A stretch of DNA of 15,095 nucleotides from Planctomycetota bacterium (GCA_024277285.1 JAJRVM010000131.1:1-15095), one strand, 5' to 3'; shown: positions 1-5,969, counted from the stretch's first letter. Numbers and translations: made by a program. Notes: a model not told the origin generated them from the sequence alone.

Positions 1-1
1 A

Positions 2-124
2 TCGAAGAAGCTGGGCATCAGTGCCTTCGACTATCTCCGCGACCGACTCAGCGGCGCCCTAGAAATGCCCTCTCTCGCGCAATCCATCCGAGTTGCAGCA
101 CAATCTGCCCCCGCTAGCGATTGA
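2..124 (+). CDS. C-terminal tail of a putative transposase (5' end outside window)
   Basis: The window opens inside a frame that runs from base 2 to a TGA at 122-124 and gives about 40 residues, including KKLGISAFDYLRDRLSG and then MPSLAQSIRVAAQ. From memory, this pattern of a KKLG segment, an aromatic YLRDR segment and a PSLA segment resembles the last residues of transposases that are common in planctomycete genomes. No catalytic residues lie inside the window, so the family cannot be named. The following DNA holds a dispersed repeat, which fits a mobile neighbourhood. It could instead be the end of an unrelated gene. The assignment is an inference from a short tail. Confidence 0.45.
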   Translation, partial: SKKLGISAFDYLRDRLSGALEMPSLAQSIRVAAQSAPASD

Positions 125-456
125 GGGGATACGTCTTTTTGCCCTGTTTTCCGGAGCCATGATTGACGAACGACCGTGATTTTTCCAGTTCGATTCTCTA
201 AGATCAGAACCTCTTCCTCTGCGCGTCTCGGCGTCCTTCGCGTGCTCTGCGTTAACCACCTCAGAGGGGCGGTCACGATGGACTCGCGCCACGAAACCCG
301 CAGCGACACTCGTCCACGGTGGAAAACCCATGTTCTCCAATGCGGCTGGTCCACTCGCTATCACGAAAACTTGGGGCATGATAAGGCTTCCAGCCGCAGT
401 ATCATCGATCTCACCGGGGTCGCAACCCCAGGCGATTCGAGTTCAAGACTCCTCGT
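125..456. other. Gene-poor stretch between transposase tail and glycosyltransferase
   Basis: No convincing gene is visible on either strand. The open frames here are low-complexity arginine- and serine-rich translations of repeat copy A (171-275) and its flanks, and they look unlike any protein family I know. Bases 276-456 lie beyond the glycosyltransferase stop codon and show no clear terminator hairpin. Confidence 0.5.
171..275 (+). repeat. CTCTGCG-rich dispersed repeat, copy A
   Basis: This copy has a leader with GTGATTTTT and AGTTCGATTC, then CCTCTGCG, GTCTCGGCG, CTCTGCGTT and CCTCAG in order. Copy D (4701-4808) has the same blocks in the same order: GTGATTTTT, AGTTCGATTC, AAGA, CCTCTGCG, GTCTCCGCG, CTCTGCGTT and CCTCAG. 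The shared order of blocks over about 100 bases shows a common origin. Copy D has a longer spacer after GTGATTTTT. Function is unknown. Confidence 0.7.
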
Positions 457-1206
457 TCAGGCCTCGCATGAGCCACCCGGTCCGGTCGATCGGCAACAGT
501 TGGTATCGTCTTGCATCGCGTCGATACTGCGCTGAATCACCAAGTGGTAGTAATCCAGCCGAGTTTGGTCGTCATCCAACGCCCCTCCGAACGACCGATC
601 TTCGTCCAAATAGATCAGCGGAACGGGAAACTCTTCGATTCGCCATCCGGCGCGAACGGCCTGAACCCACAGCTCCAAAGGCATCGCGTAGCCTGATTCG
701 GATAATTTTAAGTCATCGAGGACCGAAACGCGGTAGGCCTTAAAGCCACAGAAAGCATCGGTCAACGCCAAGCCGAGCTTCCGATTCAGCTCGGCTGTCA
801 CCAAGTGATTGATGCGGCGTCGGTCGGCCGGCGGCTCGCTATCGCCGGGAAAGGTCAGCAGATAGCGACTCCCCGAAATCATATCGGCATGATGACACGC
901 CTGAACGAACAGCGGGATGCGCTGCGGTTCGTGCTGTCCATCGCAGTCGATGGTCACCAGAAAATCGAACCCTTTGTGTTTGGCGTACTCAAATGCCGAG
1001 ACAAGCGCGGCGCCATAACCGCGGTTCTCGGGATGGGTCAGGACGCGCACGTCCTGACGCTGTGCCAGCCGAGGTCGCGTCTGATCCGTCGAACCGTCGT
1101 CGACCACCAGCACGTGTTCGCTATACTTGCGAACGTGGTCCAAAACCGTATTAACATGGGCTTCTTCGTTGAATACGGGCAGTGCAGTCAGGAACGATTG
1201 AGGCAT
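457..1206 (-). CDS. Family 2 glycosyltransferase, polyprenyl-phosphate hexose synthase-like
   Basis: This 249-residue protein should transfer a sugar from a nucleotide-sugar donor, probably to a polyprenyl phosphate carrier at the cytoplasmic face of the membrane, as dolichyl-phosphate mannose synthase relatives do. It opens with LTALPVFNEE, has VVDDGSTD (about 34-41) and NRGYGAAL (61-68) for nucleotide binding, the metal-binding DCD (87-89) followed by GQHEP, and GSRY (112-115). The length fits a stand-alone catalytic domain with no C-terminal membrane segments. The frame stays open upstream to 1539, but that part overlaps the Nif3 gene and lacks family character. A good promoter at 1256-1283 places transcription start near 1249, so ATG 1206 is the first usable start. 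It diverges from the Nif3 gene. The acceptor cannot be told from sequence. Confidence 0.88.
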   Translation of the reverse strand: MPQSFLTALPVFNEEAHVNTVLDHVRKYSEHVLVVDDGSTDQTRPRLAQRQDVRVLTHPENRGYGAALVSAFEYAKHKGFDFLVTIDCDGQHEPQRIPLFVQACHHADMISGSRYLLTFPGDSEPPADRRRINHLVTAELNRKLGLALTDAFCGFKAYRVSVLDDLKLSESGYAMPLELWVQAVRAGWRIEEFPVPLIYLDEDRSFGGALDDDQTRLDYYHLVIQRSIDAMQDDTNCCRSTGPGGSCEA

Positions 1207-1255
1207 GGCGGCTTTGTTTCCAAATAGCGATCGGAGATACACGTCGGCCGCATGC

Positions 1256-1283
1256 ATTCTAGGCAGGATGCTTCTCACGTCAA
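1256..1283 (-). promoter_or_regulatory. Sigma-70-like promoter of the glycosyltransferase gene
   Basis: On the minus strand TTGACG (1283-1278) is followed after 16 bases by TAGAAT (1261-1256). Each hexamer matches the consensus at 5 of 6 positions. The predicted start of transcription near 1249 leaves a leader of about 43 bases. The alternative ATG at 1257 falls in the -10 region, which argues against it as the start. Confidence 0.6.
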
Positions 1284-1348
1284 CGAATTGCCTTTGGCTG
1301 GGTCCAATAGACGACGACTCGGTCCGAGCTCCATTTGGAAGGTGATCC

Positions 1349-2140
1349 ATGGTGTTGATTCGCGAACTGTGTGCACACCTCGAGTCGATCGCCCCCGCCA
1401 GTCTTGCCGAGGACTGGGACAATGTTGGGTTGCTGGTGGGGGACACACAGCGGCCAGTCCAGCGGTTGATGACCTGTTTGACGGTGACACCGGACACGGT
1501 GGAAGAGGCGATCGACCGCCGTGCCGACCTGATTGTCACTCATCACCCGTTCCCTTTTCGTCCGTTGAAGCGAATGACGACCAACACGACCGTCGGGCGC
1601 ATGCTGTGGCAACTGGCTGGCAACGGCATCTCGGTCTACAGCCCTCACACGGCATGGGATTCGGCTCGCTGCGGAATCAATCAGCAGTTGGCTCAAGGGC
1701 TTGAGCTGACGGGCATCCGTCCGTTACAACCCATTGCAGACGCGGCTGAGGATTTGGGCAGCGGTCGCTGTGGAATCTGGCCTCGGCCGTCGAAGTTAAG
1801 TGAGGCCGTTGAGCGTGTGAAAGACTTCCTGTCGATCGATCGGTTGCAGTACGTCGGCCGATTGGACCAGACGATTCGCAGCGTCGCGGTCGCGTGCGGG
1901 AGCGCCGGGACGTTTCTGGGCGTGGCGCATCGAGCGGGCTGTCAGTTGCTGATTACCGGTGAAACCAGCTTTCATACGTACCTGGAAGCCGACGCCTTGG
2001 GTGTGGCACTGGTGCTGCCAGGACACTTCGCCAGCGAACGTTTCTCACTAGAAACACTCGCGCAGCAATTGCAGACGAAGTATCAAGATGTGGAGATATG
2101 GGCTAGCAAGTGTGAGGCAGATCCTGTGCGTTTCGCATAG
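1349..2140 (+). CDS. Nif3-like dinuclear metal centre protein
   Basis: This is a 263-residue member of the Nif3/YbgI family, proteins that assemble as toroidal hexamers with a two-metal site in each subunit. Some members are annotated as GTP cyclohydrolase I type 2, but the cellular role is unsettled. The N-terminal signature LAEDWDNVGLLVGD is intact. The likely metal ligands are all present: His65 and His66 in THHPF, Asp104 in SPHTAWD, and His226 and Glu230 in GHFASE. There is no sign of the extra middle domain found in longer members. The ATG at 1349 gives the expected N terminus, MVLIRELCAHLESIAP. A 24-base gap to the next gene suggests joint transcription. I see no strong promoter in the 142-base divergent gap on this strand. 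Confidence 0.92.
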   Translation: MVLIRELCAHLESIAPASLAEDWDNVGLLVGDTQRPVQRLMTCLTVTPDTVEEAIDRRADLIVTHHPFPFRPLKRMTTNTTVGRMLWQLAGNGISVYSPHTAWDSARCGINQQLAQGLELTGIRPLQPIADAAEDLGSGRCGIWPRPSKLSEAVERVKDFLSIDRLQYVGRLDQTIRSVAVACGSAGTFLGVAHRAGCQLLITGETSFHTYLEADALGVALVLPGHFASERFSLETLAQQLQTKYQDVEIWASKCEADPVRFA

Positions 2141-2154
2141 ATCACCCTAGTGAT

Positions 2155-2158
2155 GGAG
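2155..2158 (+). promoter_or_regulatory. Ribosome binding site that favours start 2165
   Basis: GGAG lies 6 bases before ATG 2165. In-frame alternatives at GTG 2150, ATG 2153 and ATG 2159 would overlap this site or lie too close to it, so 2165 is the preferred start of the TIM-barrel gene. Confidence 0.5.
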
Positions 2159-2164
2159 ATGGCC

Positions 2165-2944
2165 ATGTTGCGGATCGGAGTTCAGCTCGACAGTCTTCGA
2201 CTGCCATTGCGAAAGGCCCTACCTTGCGTGGCGGCCATGGGAGCGGCTGCCATCGAGCTGGACGCACGGGGCGAGCTTAGGCCACGCGAGCTAACCAATA
2301 CCGGTTTGCGCCAGATTCGCAAATGGTTGGACGACTACAATTTGAAGGTGTCCGCCGTCAGTTTTCGCACACGCCGCGGATACGACGTCGAAGACGATCT
2401 CCAGCCGCGTCTTGAGGCGACGAAGGAAGCGATGAAGTTTGCCCGTGCATTCGACTGCAACGTCGTCATTAACCAAGTGGGCCGGATTTCTAGCGACGAG
2501 GCGGATCAATCGAGTTGGAACCGGCTGGTCCAGGCGCTCACGGACCTCGGACGCCACGGCCAGCACATTGGCGCCTGGCTGGCCATGGAGACGGGCGCCG
2601 AGAGCGGACCGAAGATGGCTGAGTTGATCCAGGCCCTGCCGGTCGGGAGCGCCATGGTCAGCCTGAACCCCGGAAACCTGATTGTCAACGGTTTCTCGCC
2701 CCTAGAAGCAGTAGGCGCGCTCGGCCCTCATATCGCACACGTCTACGCGAACGACGCCGTTCGGGACTTGGCGCGCGGACGCGGTCTCGACGTTCCGCTC
2801 GGTCGCGGTTCCGCCGACTTTCCTGCGTTGCTGGCCTCGTTGGAAGAATTCGGCTACGGCGGATTCTTGACCGTGCAGCGCGAGTCGTCACGAAATCCAA
2901 TCGAGGAAATCTCGCTCGCCGTTCAATACTTGACGAATCTTTGA
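2165..2944 (+). CDS. Sugar phosphate isomerase/epimerase-like TIM barrel (AP endonuclease 2 family)
   Basis: The 259-residue protein has the xylose-isomerase-like TIM-barrel layout used by sugar epimerases and endonuclease IV relatives. It starts MLRIGVQLDSL, followed by IELDARGELRP, VSAVSFRTRRGYDVEDD, AMETGAES, LNPGNLIVNGFSP, HVYANDAVRD, and GRGSADFPALLASLEE near the end. The family normally uses Glu, Asp, His and Glu to bind a metal. Here Glu142 in METGAE is kept, but the other positions read Ser166 or Asn168 (VSLNPGN), Tyr194 (HVYAND) and Gln238 (TVQRES). From memory, relatives have Asp, His and Glu there. The protein may therefore bind metal differently or have lost the classical reaction. 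It sits between the Nif3 gene and a secreted protein gene, 38 bases before the latter. The substrate is unknown. Confidence 0.82.
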   Translation: MLRIGVQLDSLRLPLRKALPCVAAMGAAAIELDARGELRPRELTNTGLRQIRKWLDDYNLKVSAVSFRTRRGYDVEDDLQPRLEATKEAMKFARAFDCNVVINQVGRISSDEADQSSWNRLVQALTDLGRHGQHIGAWLAMETGAESGPKMAELIQALPVGSAMVSLNPGNLIVNGFSPLEAVGALGPHIAHVYANDAVRDLARGRGLDVPLGRGSADFPALLASLEEFGYGGFLTVQRESSRNPIEEISLAVQYLTNL

Positions 2945-2967
2945 GTCACTCACACCGAGTCTCGGAC

Positions 2968-2973
2968 AAGGAG
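2968..2973 (+). promoter_or_regulatory. Strong ribosome binding site of the secreted repeat protein
   Basis: AAGGAG lies 9 bases before ATG 2983. It is one of the few clear Shine-Dalgarno sites in the window and rules out the in-frame TTG at 2941 as the likely start. Confidence 0.6.
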
Positions 2974-2982
2974 CTCATTACG

Positions 2983-3621
2983 ATGAACCAACTCACTCGT
3001 CACGATCGCCACCGCAGGACATGGAGAGTCGTTGTGGGGATGGCTACATTGTGCGTCGAATTACTGGCCGTACATTCTGCAGCCGCCCAAACCGACACGA
3101 AAGCAGGGGCCGACACGAAAGCAGGGGCCGACACGAAAGCAGGGGCCGACACGAAAGCAGGGGACAAGCCAAAAGATGACGCGGCCATCGTGCGAACGAA
3201 GGACCTCCACGACACGTTCAGCAAAACGCTCTCCGGAAGCACTTTGCAAGGACACTTTACGGTGGACGGTCAACCGGGCGGTCTGAAGGAAGAGACGTAC
3301 GAGATCAAGAGCGTTACGAAATTGCCAAGTGGTGATCTCTGGTTGTTCAAAGTTCGCATCCGCTATGGTGACCATGACGTGAACGTTCCGTTGCCGTTGA
3401 CCGTCAGTTGGGCCGACAAGACACCTGTCATCGTCGTCGATCACCTAATGATTCCCGGTATGGGTACTTTCGATGCGCGTGTCGTTATCGCCGGTAAGCG
3501 TTATGCCGGGACTTGGCAGCACGGCCAAGTCGGCGGCCATCTGTTCGGGAAGATCCTGCCGCCCGAGGCCGTCACGGAAGACGTGGCCCCCGACTCGGTA
3601 GCCCCCGACTCGGTACCGTAA
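2983..3621 (+). CDS. Secreted hypothetical protein with DTKAGA tandem repeat
   Basis: This 212-residue protein has a basic N terminus, a hydrophobic stretch (about 16-30) and a probable signal peptidase site after SAAA (about 35). Next comes a low-complexity linker of four DTKAG units, then a folded domain of about 150 residues with TLQGHFTVDG, EETYEIKSVTKLPSGDLWLF, YGDHDVNVPLPL, IPGMGTFDARV and YAGTWQHGQVGGHLFG. The domain resembles a conserved hypothetical family that I associate with planctomycetes. Its function is not known, and the alternating hydrophobic pattern suggests mainly beta structure. The C terminus ends in a second short repeat, APDSVAPDSV. The gene follows the TIM-barrel gene and probably shares its transcript. 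Its stop codon is one base from that of rsmE on the other strand. Confidence 0.85.
   Translation: MNQLTRHDRHRRTWRVVVGMATLCVELLAVHSAAAQTDTKAGADTKAGADTKAGADTKAGDKPKDDAAIVRTKDLHDTFSKTLSGSTLQGHFTVDGQPGGLKEETYEIKSVTKLPSGDLWLFKVRIRYGDHDVNVPLPLTVSWADKTPVIVVDHLMIPGMGTFDARVVIAGKRYAGTWQHGQVGGHLFGKILPPEAVTEDVAPDSVAPDSVP
3094..3164 (+). repeat. Perfect 18-bp in-frame tandem repeat, about 4 copies
   Basis: The unit GACACGAAAGCAGGGGCC begins at 3094, 3112 and 3130 without any mismatch. A fourth copy starts at 3148 and diverges only at its last base. The unit is a multiple of three, so gain or loss of copies changes linker length without a frameshift. The identity at silent positions points to recent expansion by slippage. 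Confidence 0.95.
3586..3615 (+). repeat. 15-bp direct repeat at the 3' end of the secreted protein gene
   Basis: GCCCCCGACTCGGTA occurs twice, head to tail and identical, at 3586-3600 and 3601-3615. Each copy encodes APDSV. The stop codon follows one codon later. Confidence 0.95.
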
Positions 3622-3622
3622 G

Positions 3623-4360
3623 CTATCGCACGTGTCGCGTTTGCCAGACGAATGCAACTTGAGCAGCGAGTGTCAAGGCGGCGGTCTCTGTCCTCAGGAT
3701 GCGAGGGCCAAGACCGACGGGCCGCCATCCTGCGGCGAGGGCCTCTTGCACTTCAGATTCGCTAAAGCCGCCTTCCGGACCGACCCCTATCTGCACACCC
3801 GCGACAGGGACGTCGACCAACGGATCTGCAACGGACGGCCCTGGGTCGCCCGTCCGTTCGATGTGGGCAAGCAAAGACGTTTGCGGAACGGAGCGCGAAA
3901 GGTAGTCGCCGAAGCCGCACGCTGCCTCGATCGACATGAGTCGATTGCGGCCACATTGCTTGCTGGCCTCAACGACCGTCCGTCGCAGTCGCTCAAGCGT
4001 CTTATCGTTCGGCCGTGCGACACTCCGCTGCGTCTGCCATGGCACCAATCGAGCGACCCCCAGTTCGACGGCCTTCTGCACCAACCACTCTTGCCGATCC
4101 CCGCGCGGAAGCGCAACGACAAGCGTCAACGAGAATGGCAACTCGCGATCGACGGTCTGTCGTGACACGATCCGCAACACCAGCTGCTTGCGTCCAACCT
4201 GCTCGATCGACGCCTGGAACTCATCGCCCGTTCCGTCAAACAGCACGACTTGGTCGTCCACTTTCGCTCGCATGACGTGGATCAGATGATGCGATTCCGG
4301 GCCGTCCAGTTGCACAACGTCGGTCGTAATCGGTTGTTCGGAAAAAAATCGACGTGACAC
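3623..4360 (-). CDS. rsmE: 16S rRNA m3U1498 methyltransferase RsmE
   Basis: RsmE adds a methyl group from S-adenosylmethionine to N3 of U1498 of 16S rRNA in the assembled small subunit. The 245-residue protein matches the family in length. It starts (M/V)SRRFFSEQ and has HHLIHVMRAK in the N-terminal PUA-like domain. The trefoil-knot SPOUT domain carries the SAM-binding segments IGVGPEGGFSESE and LGPRILRTETA near the C terminus, with EASKQCGRN before them. I chose GTG 4360: it fits the conserved N terminus and is the only usual start codon in frame between the predicted transcription start and that N terminus. The frame continues upstream to 4585 through repeat DNA, which is not family sequence. 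The coding strand has a run of seven T at codons 5-7. It converges with the secreted protein gene at a one-base gap. Confidence 0.93.
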   Translation of the reverse strand: MSRRFFSEQPITTDVVQLDGPESHHLIHVMRAKVDDQVVLFDGTGDEFQASIEQVGRKQLVLRIVSRQTVDRELPFSLTLVVALPRGDRQEWLVQKAVELGVARLVPWQTQRSVARPNDKTLERLRRTVVEASKQCGRNRLMSIEAACGFGDYLSRSVPQTSLLAHIERTGDPGPSVADPLVDVPVAGVQIGVGPEGGFSESEVQEALAAGWRPVGLGPRILRTETAALTLAAQVAFVWQTRHVR

Positions 4361-4427
4361 GCGCGTTCCGTTCTGAGAGACGAATCGTTCTGGAAGGTGG
4401 ATGAGCGAAACATCGCTGGCCGACTCG

Positions 4428-4456
4428 ATTCTAATGCGATTCTTGCCCGGTGTGAA
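4428..4456 (-). promoter_or_regulatory. Sigma-70-like promoter of rsmE
   Basis: On the minus strand TTCACA (4456-4451) is followed after 17 bases by TAGAAT (4433-4428). Transcription would begin near 4421, giving a leader of about 60 bases before GTG 4360. Confidence 0.55.
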
Positions 4457-4477
4457 ACGCCGTGAACCGAAGTGCTC

Positions 4478-4520
4478 TCGCTGCGAGTCTCTGCGTCCTC
4501 TGCGTTTCCTCCTCCCGGCG
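4478..4520 (+). repeat. CTCTGCG-rich dispersed repeat, copy B
   Basis: This copy reads GAGTCTCTGCG, TCCTCTGCGTTT and CCTCCTC in the same orientation as copies A and D, but lacks their GTGATTTTT leader. It lies 22 bases beyond the -35 box of rsmE. Confidence 0.6.
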
Positions 4521-4603
4521 CTCGGCGACCTGGGGCCCCAGCGGGTGCAGGAACGCACTTCACGGCCCGAGCTCTTGTTCCGCACGGCTCGGTCATTCGA
4601 TCA

Positions 4604-4651
4604 GGGTAAACGCAGAGGACGCAAAGGACGCAAAGCCGCGCGGAGGGGAGG
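4604..4651 (-). repeat. CTCTGCG-rich dispersed repeat, copy C, inverted
   Basis: Read on the minus strand this gives TTTGCGTCCTTTGCG followed by TCCTCTGCGTTTACC, the same core as copies A, B and D but in the opposite direction. With copy D it makes an interrupted inverted pair. Confidence 0.6.
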
Positions 4652-4700
4652 GATCTTCGTTCTTTTCCTGCATGGGCTCTTCATTGGGTGGTGGCCTTGA

Positions 4701-4808
4701 GAGCGGTGATTTTTGCACTTTCGGTGGTTCTTGGAGTTCGATTCCCCGAAGACTGCGGTTCTCCCTCTGCGGGTCTCCGCGCCCTCTGCGTTTTCGTTCT
4801 TCCTCAGG
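4701..4808 (+). repeat. CTCTGCG-rich dispersed repeat, copy D
   Basis: This copy includes the GTGATTTTT leader, AGTTCGATTC, CCTCTGCGGGTCTCCGCG, CCTCTGCGTT and a terminal CCTCAG. It is the closest relative of copy A in the window. Confidence 0.7.
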
Positions 4809-4866
4809 AACTGCCGACTATCAGTGTGTTCCTGCACCCGGCCCCAGCCGCTTGCACAAACCTCGC

Positions 4867-4895
4867 TTGACCCACACTCGACATCGCCTTACACT
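4867..4895 (+). promoter_or_regulatory. Sigma-70-like promoter of the ExeA-like ATPase gene
   Basis: TTGACC (4867-4872) and TACACT (4890-4895) are 17 bases apart. Transcription would begin near 4902, giving a leader of about 33 bases. The promoter starts 19 bases after the right arm of the inverted-repeat unit. Confidence 0.6.
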
Positions 4896-4934
4896 CCCGC
4901 CGCTTTTGCCCTCCTCGTTTCGGAGATCGTCTCG

Positions 4935-5750
4935 ATGCATATCGCCTACTGGGGTCTAACCCACTCGCCGTTCGCCAGCCAACTGGATCCCAAAGACTAC
5001 TATCCGAGTACGCTGCACGAGGAGGCATTGGCGCGACTGGACTTCCTGATTGCCAACGGCCGCCGCCTTGGATTTCTCTTGGGAGCTTCTGGAACGGGCA
5101 AGAGTCTCCTGTTCGAGGTCGCTGGCCGGCAATTACGCCGAAATCATAGCCAATTGGTCAAATTCAATGTGGTCGGGCTCAGCGCGATCGAGTTCGCATG
5201 GAAAGTTGCGGCTGACCTGGGTAGTTCGTTGCCTTCGAGTGCCTCGCCCCTGGAGTGTTGGCGCGGTATTTCGGACCACCTGACCGCCAATCGTTACCAG
5301 CGTCGGTCGACGATCATCATGTTGGACGACGTGGATGCCGCCACTCCCGAAGTTCACGCGGCGATCAGCCGATTGGCGCTGATTGATCCTCACGCCGATG
5401 CCCGATTGACGGTGATCCTGGCGGCCGGGCGGCATCACGCGTCGCGAATGGGGTCTAAACTGAGCGAACTGTGCGACCTTCAGATTGTCATTGATCCGTT
5501 GGACGAGTTGGAAACGGCCAGCTACATCGAATACGCGCTGCAGCAAGCGGGTGCCGAGCGGTCGCTGTTTTCCGTCGAGGCCATTGAACGTCTGTTCGAG
5601 CTGACACAGGGCATACCGCGCCGCATCCGTCAGCTCGCTGATCTGAGCTTGTTGGCGGGAGCCGCCGAGTCGCTGGAGGAGGTATCCGCTGGCGTGATCG
5701 ATTCGGTACAACAGACCCTGACGCGCGAGGGTACGCCAGAAGCGGCCTAG
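4935..5750 (+). CDS. ExeA/GspA-like AAA ATPase
   Basis: This 271-residue cytoplasmic ATPase resembles the N-terminal ATPase part of ExeA/GspA, which in Gram-negative bacteria works with a partner protein at the cell wall during secretin assembly. The family's opening motif is clear: YWGLTHSPFASQLDP (5-19) followed by HEEALARLDFLI (28-39). Walker A is GASGTGKS (50-57). Walker B is TIIMLDD (126-132), with Asp where many relatives have Glu. QGIPRRIRQLADLSLL is typical of the C-terminal lid. The protein ends after the ATPase domain, with no membrane segment or peptidoglycan-binding domain. ATG 4935 is preceded by GGAG at 9 bases, and the open frame before it (4713-4934) is repeat and promoter DNA. 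No secretin or pilus genes are in the window. A transposition-helper ATPase such as TniB is a less likely alternative. Confidence 0.85.
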   Translation: MHIAYWGLTHSPFASQLDPKDYYPSTLHEEALARLDFLIANGRRLGFLLGASGTGKSLLFEVAGRQLRRNHSQLVKFNVVGLSAIEFAWKVAADLGSSLPSSASPLECWRGISDHLTANRYQRRSTIIMLDDVDAATPEVHAAISRLALIDPHADARLTVILAAGRHHASRMGSKLSELCDLQIVIDPLDELETASYIEYALQQAGAERSLFSVEAIERLFELTQGIPRRIRQLADLSLLAGAAESLEEVSAGVIDSVQQTLTREGTPEAA

Positions 5751-5755
5751 CGCAA

Positions 5756-5905
5756 GGGCGAGCCGCCAGCGTCAGCTGGCCGGAGTGGGGCGATAGCGTG
5801 TCGAGCGGCTGCGGGGCAGTGGCGTGATTTTTTCGATTCTTGCACCCTCGTATTTCCCGATCACCCAGACCTGACCGCCCTACGGCTAACGCCGTAGGCT
5901 CGCCC
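5756..5905. repeat. 150-bp palindromic element with matching terminal hairpins (REP/BIME-like)
   Basis: The ends are exact 9-bp inverted repeats, GGGCGAGCC (5756-5764) and GGCTCGCCC (5897-5905). Just inside each end is a hairpin with a 6-bp stem and a 4-base loop: GCCAGC-GTCA-GCTGGC at 5765-5780 and TACGGC-TAAC-GCCGTA at 5881-5896. Read from outside, both ends have the same plan (nine bases, 6-bp stem, GTYA loop, stem). Both stems share only the loop-closing GC but remain fully paired. The element begins 5 bases after the ExeA-like stop codon. There is no obvious target-site duplication and no gene inside. The left hairpin might also help end the upstream transcript, though it has no T-tract. 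Confidence 0.75.
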
Positions 5906-5969
5906 ATCGATTGCCTACCACGCCGATTCTTAGCTGAAACGCAGCCCTGGTTTCACGGGTCCGGATCGG

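Larger units (their letters stand above)
4530..4847. repeat. 318-bp unit bounded by imperfect inverted repeats
   Basis: The left arm is 4530-4559 and the right arm is 4823-4847. They contain a perfect 13-bp inverted match, CGGGTGCAGGAAC at 4542-4554 against its complement at 4828-4840. The match extends outward to CTGGGGCC, after a 5-base insertion in the left arm, and inward through CRCACT. Repeat copies C and D lie inside in opposite orientations. I see no target-site duplication and no open frame inside, so it is at most a non-autonomous element. Confidence 0.6.
4361..4934. other. Gene-free 574-bp region with two divergent promoters and dispersed repeats
   Basis: Neither strand has a convincing gene. 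The region contains the rsmE promoter (4428-4456), repeat copies B, C and D, an inverted-repeat-bounded unit (4530-4847), and the promoter of the AAA ATPase gene (4867-4895). Open frames across it are arginine- and cysteine-rich translations of the repeats. Confidence 0.6.

Noticed and set aside
59..379. Minus-strand frame of 106 residues
   Set aside because: It is a translation of repeat copy A and flanks, with no family resemblance and no start signal.
1207..1539. N-terminal extension of the glycosyltransferase frame to 1539
   Set aside because: It overlaps the Nif3 gene, lacks family sequence and lies upstream of the predicted transcription start.
4342..4348. Run of seven A (T on the coding strand) near the rsmE start as a slippage site
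   Set aside because: The frame is intact and no alternative product is suggested, so ordinary Phe codons explain it.
4361..4585. Upstream extension of rsmE with an arginine-rich N terminus
   Set aside because: It runs through the promoter and a dispersed repeat. The RsmE N terminus starts at SRRFF.
4733..4748. GAGTTCGATTCCCC, which resembles a tRNA T-loop
   Set aside because: No acceptor stem, anticodon arm or D-arm could be placed around it. A similar text occurs in repeat copy A, so it belongs to the repeat family.
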